NCBI RefSeq assembly: GCF_964204865.1
Contig: NC_135252.1
Span: forward strand, 18,373,383-18,437,382
Origin: Styela clava
Taxonomy: Eukaryota > Chordata > Ascidiacea > Stolidobranchia > Styelidae
Length of the DNA stretch: 64,000 bases
Direction: 5' to 3'
Positions 58,137-64,000 of the stretch are shown here, piece by piece. A program made the position numbers and the translations under genes. The first letter of the stretch is position 1. Each line of letters begins with the position of its first letter. The notes beneath the pieces were generated by a model, which saw nothing but the letters and a program-made list of their open reading frames with translations, did not search any database and had not been told where the DNA came from.

Positions 58137-61100
58137 ATGGCAGAAATGTTGTTAAAACGTAAACCACCGAAGAATGAAGTAGTCATGGATGAGGAGAAGT
58201 GAGTCTTAAGTTAATTTATTGATGGAATGTGCCATTGAGTAATTATTCACATTTTGGCATTTTATGATTCGCATTCCAACACCACTGGAATGATACATGA
58301 TATAAATACAAAAATAAGAGACTATTTCGAGCAACAATGAAGTGCCACTGCTGTTACCTCTTTGATTTTATGAAAAATCGGTTTTCTTCAGTTCTGGGTA
58401 TCTAATAATCTTAACTTATCCTACCCTATGACAAACAGAATCAAAACAGATCAGAAAATTGTTGTTTGGTGTTTGGCATTAACAAATTAGCGGCTGGCCA
58501 ATAATGGAATTGTACCTTGTATTCTATTATCGTATTTTGCAATCTATGTATTTCACTGAAAGTGTTATTGTCAGATTAATCCAAATATTGTGTTTTTTCT
58601 TATAATTTTGATCATATATAACATGTTTTACAAACATATTAAAGATTGTCATCTGTCCTACATCTGGAATATGGGATCAAATAACTCAATGACTCTTTTT
58701 ATAGAATGGAAGTTCATGATCGTGCATATAAATTATGCAAGGAATATCTCGGCGGAAAATGGTCAGAGTTAAAAAAGAATGAATTTCAATTAAGTGTTCT
58801 TGGGTGAGTATGGCTGGATTATTACTGTATTATATGACCACCAATATCATTCTGAATATTATGCCATCACAAAAGCAGTGACAGTGCTTCTTCATAATTT
58901 TTTTTTATAAGAATTTGCTCTAGGCATGGTCGTGTACATTCACTCAGAAGGGAATGAGACCAATTTCTTAGGAAATTTAAGAGTGAAATTTCTAGAGGTA
59001 CTGAAACCATATAAGAGATCAGTTTTTGTTTTGAGGGAAGTAGCTACGAAGTTGTGAATTTCACACAACTTAAGCTCCATGAAAAACTCTTGGCATAAAA
59101 AAAAATTTGTCTTTGATAATCAGAGTTTATCTACTTTTGGATTTCAGTTTGATAAAACAACATTCCTTCTCTTGTTAAAATATTTTAACTGTTGATCAGA
59201 CTTGCGTGTTTTTGTAAAAATTTCGAGAAATGAAAATACATTTCTATTCATTTATAGAGGAGGTCTCACAAACAAGTTATTCATTTGTCAAATTCCAAAA
59301 GAGATTCGAGATTCAAACTCAAAAGTACCACACACTATTCTTCTACGACTGTATGGATTAATTATTCAGGTCAGTTTTCTGATTTTTTTTGCGTAAGTAA
59401 TTAAACATACAAACAAGCATCATAGTTAGTTGGTTTCAGCTTATGTTTTGGCTATTTTACTTTCAGTCATCAATAATTTACTGAGGTAATTTTAGAGTGA
59501 TTTCTATATTATTCAATTCAATATTAGAATTGAAATGTGATGTTTTTTTTGCAGCATAGTAATGAATCTTTAGTGAAACTGAAATAAAATTATGGATGCT
59601 TTTATCGATAAAATATCTGACAAACTTACCGTAGTCCTATGCATCTAAATATTGGAACTGGGGAGATTGTATTGAAATAAAACTTCGTTCTCCTTCGAAA
59701 TAGAAAATCTCCAAAAAAATTTATCACCAACTTTGAATTTCTGTTTAACCAATATTTTTTATCTCGATTTTTTAAATTTGTATTTTATATTTAGGATTTT
59801 GTTGCTCAGATTCAAGAAAGTGTTGTATTTTCAATATTGTCAGAGCGTGGTGTTGGACCTCACTTATATGCCGTGTTCCCCGGTGGCAGATTAGAAGAAT
59901 ATTTACCGGTAGGAGTTTTATCCATTTCTGACGAATTGGTGAAATTGAATATGCTGAGTTGAGTTAAGCTCACAGATTCTCATGTCATGCTATAGTTTCT
60001 TCGAAAATATGTAATGACGAATGAGATTATTGTAGTCTTGTCGATAGTTGCTTGTGACTCAACTTTTATTCTTACTTAGATTCTTACTTACCTATGAGGT
60101 CTTGTGATTTTACCTTGAATGACTATTTATAAAAATTCTAATGTTTTTTTTATTGCAAAATTTATTACAGATTTTACTTTTTTGGGGGGGAAAATACTTT
60201 TCAGGAAACTATAAAATGTAACCATGTTGTTTTGTTAAAACGAGAATTAATGTTTAACAATTCCCAAAGTAAATCTGAATAGTTTGATGGAGAATATGAA
60301 ACTATCAAATCTAACTTTATATTTTACATTAATTTTTAGTGTCAAACGCTAATGACCAAAGATCTTCATGATCAAGCATTATCTCGACATATCGCCAAAC
60401 AAATGGCAATTTATCATAAACTAGTGATGCCGGTGAAGAAAGAACCAACATGTATCATGAGCAGACTCCAATTGTAAGTTTATCCCTTTTTTGAGCTGGT
60501 TTTTATAATACTAATTTAATGAAACTTTATTCGGTACTTTGTTGTAGTAATAGTAATATTTTAGTATGTTTTTTTAATTATATCTTAAAATTTACCCATT
60601 GAATTGCTAAGGAAAATATTTTAATTTCAGGTACTATGAAACTGCTGTACATATGAAATTTGATGATCATAATAATACAAAACTACTAAATTTATTGAGA
60701 GAATATGATCTTGAGAACGAACTGAAATACATAAAGTAAGTTGAAGAACATGCTTGCCATTGCACCTCTGATTACCCTGCGTAGGCCGCTGGTCCGAATA
60801 CTGTGAGAGATAATTAGGCGTTCCAGAAGTGTGTGTACCAATATGGATGTAACTAATTTTGTTCGCCTACTCTACATCAAGTTGTGTGAAGGGACTGATT
60901 ACTATGGGCTAGAGAGCAGGATTACATTCACTTGGGTAGGCCTAACACAGAACTCAGTTCTCGAACTCCTAATAAAACAAAATAAGGAAAATTAGAGTAA
61001 AATTATGGCTTAACTCTAACCTGGTACATACACTACGGGAGTACCGATAATTATGTGTGACTCTCGCTGGACTTCTCACTGCCGTAGGGTAGTTTTCCTC

Positions 61101-63573
61101 TCCCCTGCGATAAATATCTAAACCCTATCCTAATACCATATTCGACATTGCCTGATAAACGGACGTGAGGTCTTGGCACACTATTGATTGGGCCGTCTAA
61201 TCAGCTTTCCCCTTCCCTGGGATAAACCTAAAAATCCTATACTAACTATTTGTGAATGATTACATTGTATATATTTACTATACTTACTTCTAATTGTCTC
61301 TGAAGGGAGTCTTAGTGTAAATAAGTGGAGGATGAACCTCTGTTTATCTATATTGTAATTAATGTAATGCTGATGCTATATGTAGCTCTTATCAGTCTAA
61401 CTTTCCATTTTTCTTCCAGTAATTTTTTAATCATAAGTTGTTGTTAAAATCGCAATCACCTATTGGAGAAATCCTAAAATGAAAAGCCTAGGCCCTAGGG
61501 CAATGAACAGCAGTCGGGATTTTTGGCGTAAATTCTGAATGGTGTTATCAATGAACTATTTCTGTTTTTTTTGTCATTTGGCATAGGATGTCTAAATTTG
61601 TGAACTTGAAAGGAATTGCTATAATCTTACTTATTAATATTAAATTAAACAATTTTTTTTTTGTCATACGGTAATAAATATCAACATCCATATTTCAGGA
61701 AACTTGTGGCGGATACTGATTCACCAGTTGTATTTTGTCATAATGACGTACAAGAAGGTATTTGTAAACCGTTTTTATTCAAATGTTATTGGCAATCATT
61801 CCTACATTCATCCAATTGTGTTTTGGATTATTTTAATACAGGAAGTCGATGATAAAAATGTTTTGAAACAAATTTGGGATTGAATGATTTCAAATCACTC
61901 CTTATTTAATAAATTTGATTATTTTTTTATGATTATAAAAGTTGTCCAATTTAAAAAAATTATTTTTCAAAATGTGATTTCATTTGTTACAACTTTTTTT
62001 TTTGCATAGTTTGCTGCTTTTGATTGAAAATTATATTATTTGTTTATTTTACCAAGTGCATAATATATAAAAAAGATTTCGATTTTGTTAAAATTGAGTT
62101 TAAAAAATCAAGTAAAATTTTACTTTCCAAAACTACATTAAAAACCTGATTTGAATTTAATTTGGTGCCATGATAGAAATTGATGTTTTTGAACAATATA
62201 TTCTAAACTAGTGGTTCTCATACTTTTTAAGTCGCGCCCCTTTTTAGAATTTGTTAAATGATTAGAGATTCTTTATTGTTTAGAGATTGCAATATCCAGA
62301 ATAAGGCAGGCACGATCAAATCTAACATTTATTTTTAATTAGCCTCACGTCCCCTCAAGAAATTTTCTGCTCCGCTCCACCGTTGAGAACCACTGTTTTA
62401 AACACTACATGTGTAGCATGAAAAAAATCGAATATTCGTGTAAAAGTTTAATTGATCTCATTCAAAATTTGTTTCTTTAATTGAAAATGTATAAATGACA
62501 AGACATGTATCACGACAACATGTATCAGTCAGGAGTCACGACAACATGCCATTTAAATCACTTTTGAAATAATCGTTACAGGAAATCTCCTTCACATGGA
62601 CAACACAATGAATCCAGTACAGATGATTGATTTTGAGTATAGCGGATATAATTACAGGTAATTGAGATTTATAGAAACTCAACTCTTTGCCTTTTTATTC
62701 ACCATTTTATATTTGGTTCATTCTTAACTGCTAATTATGGAGCGGCTACTATACTTTGAAAAGGCTGAAATATTTGCAATTACCCATTGCATAGCTAACT
62801 TATTACACCCTGTGTAAGGTTTTTGATTAAATTTGGTTTTTCCAAATTTTTTTATCTGTGATGCCAACATGTTAAGTTCAACTCTTCAACCATTAGGTCA
62901 TCATGATCACACATTGCACATAGGCTTAGTTATAAGGTTTAGTTTATTTGACATCAAATTTGAAATGCAGCATCTAATCTAATGTCTTCGCCGATTTTGA
63001 GAATTTGAAATGTCAGAACTATTGCTTAGTCTATTGTATTTGCTGTTTCTTCTTCTCAGACATTTATTGTAGAGCAAAAAATTTAAGAATATCAACTATA
63101 TTTTATTGACCATTGAACATAATTAAAATAACTTACTTATGATGCAATTATGAATGGGAACTTTTATTTTATCACCACAAGTCTTACTTGATTTGTGTTA
63201 TCTCAGCTAATTTATGGTCAAAAGACAACTGCTCGCTTCCCAATAGAGATTGTTCTCAATTTCTTATGACTCTTCAAGTGGTTTAATGTTTGTGCTGAGG
63301 AATTTTTTTTTTTACAAGAAAGGAATCAGAAACCTTACAAAATTGATCTGTAGAATGGTATAAAACATAACTACAAGAAAATCTTTATTTGATTTTCAAA
63401 TAATTGTACATAATGCATGAATGCGACCAATATTTTTATTTAATACTCATGTATATGTTTTAAGGGGATTTGATATTGGAAATCATTTCTGTGAGTGGGC
63501 TTATGATTATTCGTATTCAGAATGGCCCTTCTACTTATATAAAGATGAGGACTATCCCACAAAAGAGCAACAG
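58137..63573 (+). CDS. Choline kinase (choline/ethanolamine kinase family), 290 residues seen, 3' partial
   Basis: Phosphorylates choline with ATP, the first step of the CDP-choline route to phosphatidylcholine, in the cytosol. Nine exons in one frame with matching phases: 58137-58198, 58705-58803, 59258-59369, 59795-59908, 60340-60473, 60631-60735, 61699-61757, 62582-62657, 63465-63573; the next exon lies right of the window. AYKLCKEYLGGKW and LGGGLTNKLF form the N-terminal lobe with the ATP-binding loop, ILLRLYG the following strand. VVFCHNDVQEGNLL is the Brenner phosphotransferase motif with the catalytic Asp, and [23 protein letters not shown] is the choline-kinase motif with the metal-binding Asp. 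CHNDVQEGN and the NHFCEW ending favour choline kinase over ethanolamine kinase. The N-terminal extension before the domain is short (about 20 residues) compared with vertebrate CHKA. About 50-60 C-terminal residues are missing at the window edge. Confidence 0.95.
60750..61243 (+). mobile_element. SINE interrupted by a MITE
   Basis: The left part GCACCTCTGATTACCCTGCG and B-box-like GGTCCGAATACT match the SINE head. The right part CTGGACTTCTCACTGCCGTA, GGGCCGTCTAATCAGC and GGGATAAACCTAAAAATCC with its CTATACTA end match the body and tail. A CCCTATCCTAATACC within the right part looks like an internal rearrangement. In the choline kinase intron after exon 6. Confidence 0.75.
60817..61045 (+). 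mobile_element. Inverted-repeat MITE copy 15 inserted in a SINE
   Basis: GGCGTTCCAGAAGTGTGTGT to CACTACGGGAGTACC, flanked by a perfect GATAATTA on both sides (60809-60816 and 61046-61053). Removing it and one GATAATTA rejoins the SINE. 229 bases. Confidence 0.93.
62209..62395. mobile_element. hAT-like MITE, 187 bp, in a choline kinase intron
   Basis: Left end TAGTGGTTCTCATACTTTTT and right end CGTTGAGAACCACTG, flanked by TTCTAAAC and TTTTAAAC (7 of 8). The CGCGCCCC / CTCCGCTCC blocks sit inside the ends. In the intron before exon 8. Confidence 0.85.
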
Positions 63574-64000
63574 GTAGAGAATTGTTCTGTACAATTTGCA
63601 GCAATGTGCATGAATTAATATCCCTGCATATAGCATAAGTACCCTTGTGAGCATTTTTATTATTCTTTAAAAATCTAAGGAGGTAACTTTATACAGCTGT
63701 TTATTTTGTGGAACAAAGTCCATTTGCTTGTTTTGCCAGACAGCAGTTTTCTTGGACTTTGTACCTCTTTGGCTCAGTTGTTTGTTTAGTTCTCTCACTT
63801 TGATAGGTGCTTGTAATCATAGCAGTATGATGGCTGTATTGTGAAATAACTTGTTTTCCCAATTTTGATTTATTTCTACTTGATACTTTGTAAAGAAACC
63901 AAGCCCCTTAATATTTATTGCCATAAATTTGATTTTTTGAAACAATTTGGTAATTAATGGCCGATCAAGTTCAGATGCAGTTATGTTATACCTTCAGAAG
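63574..64000 (+). other. Start of the next choline kinase intron
   Basis: Non-coding sequence after the donor at 63574; the following exon is not in the window. Confidence 0.6.

Noticed and set aside
1-64000. CRISPR array, prophage, operon or defence-system signals
   Set aside because: The sequence is animal with spliced genes; no regularly spaced short repeats or bacterial gene organisation were seen.

Overview
The window is eukaryotic, and the gene set is animal. It is AT-rich. Its protein-coding genes are split into many short exons with GT-AG introns, its tRNA genes have internal A and B boxes, and it is crowded with non-autonomous transposable elements. The orthologues (a NUP205 nucleoporin, a Golgi galactose sulfotransferase, a choline kinase, a collagen/discoidin secreted protein) are metazoan. 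The compact introns and protein types would suit an invertebrate deuterostome such as an ascidian, but that placement is inference; nothing here is diagnostic of a species. No bacterial operons, CRISPR arrays or viral genes were seen.

Layout. 1-12035 (+): the last 15 exons of NUP205, entering from the left edge. 12036-20012: gene-poor; a tandem-duplicated stretch, three intact tRNA genes (Trp, Asn, Gln), a 2.3 kb hAT-like element, a 1.8 kb piggyBac-like element and a small element of the ISL2EU kind. 20013-28772 (-): a complete eight-coding-exon galactose-3-O-sulfotransferase-like gene, 443 residues. 28773-36816: repeat-rich, with one doubtful + strand exon near 33.6 kb. 36817-45093 (+): an eight-exon gene for a basic Ser/Pro/Arg-rich 401-residue protein, tentatively a sperm or ciliary microtubule protein. 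45094-49929: repeats and one copy of a diverged duplication. 49930-52405 (+): a five-exon gene for a 255-residue secreted protein with a short collagen stretch, a probable coiled-coil neck and a discoidin (F5/8C) domain, laid out like a collectin. 52406-58136: repeats. 58137 to beyond the right edge (+): choline kinase, nine exons seen, C-terminus missing.

The five genes show no common pathway; this is ordinary chromosomal neighbourhood rather than a cluster. The choline kinase makes phosphocholine in the cytosol, the sulfotransferase acts in the Golgi, NUP205 is a nuclear pore scaffold, and the discoidin/collagen protein is secreted.

The most distinctive DNA feature is a family of about 200-230 bp inverted-repeat elements (about 15 copies between 21.7 and 61.1 kb) with 8 bp target duplications. 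There are also at least ten separate hAT-like elements with 8 bp duplications, several tRNA-derived SINE copies, and a clear nesting order among them. All exon joins were chosen by reading frame, splice consensus and family similarity by eye, and all transposon calls rest on terminal repeats and target duplications read directly from the sequence.
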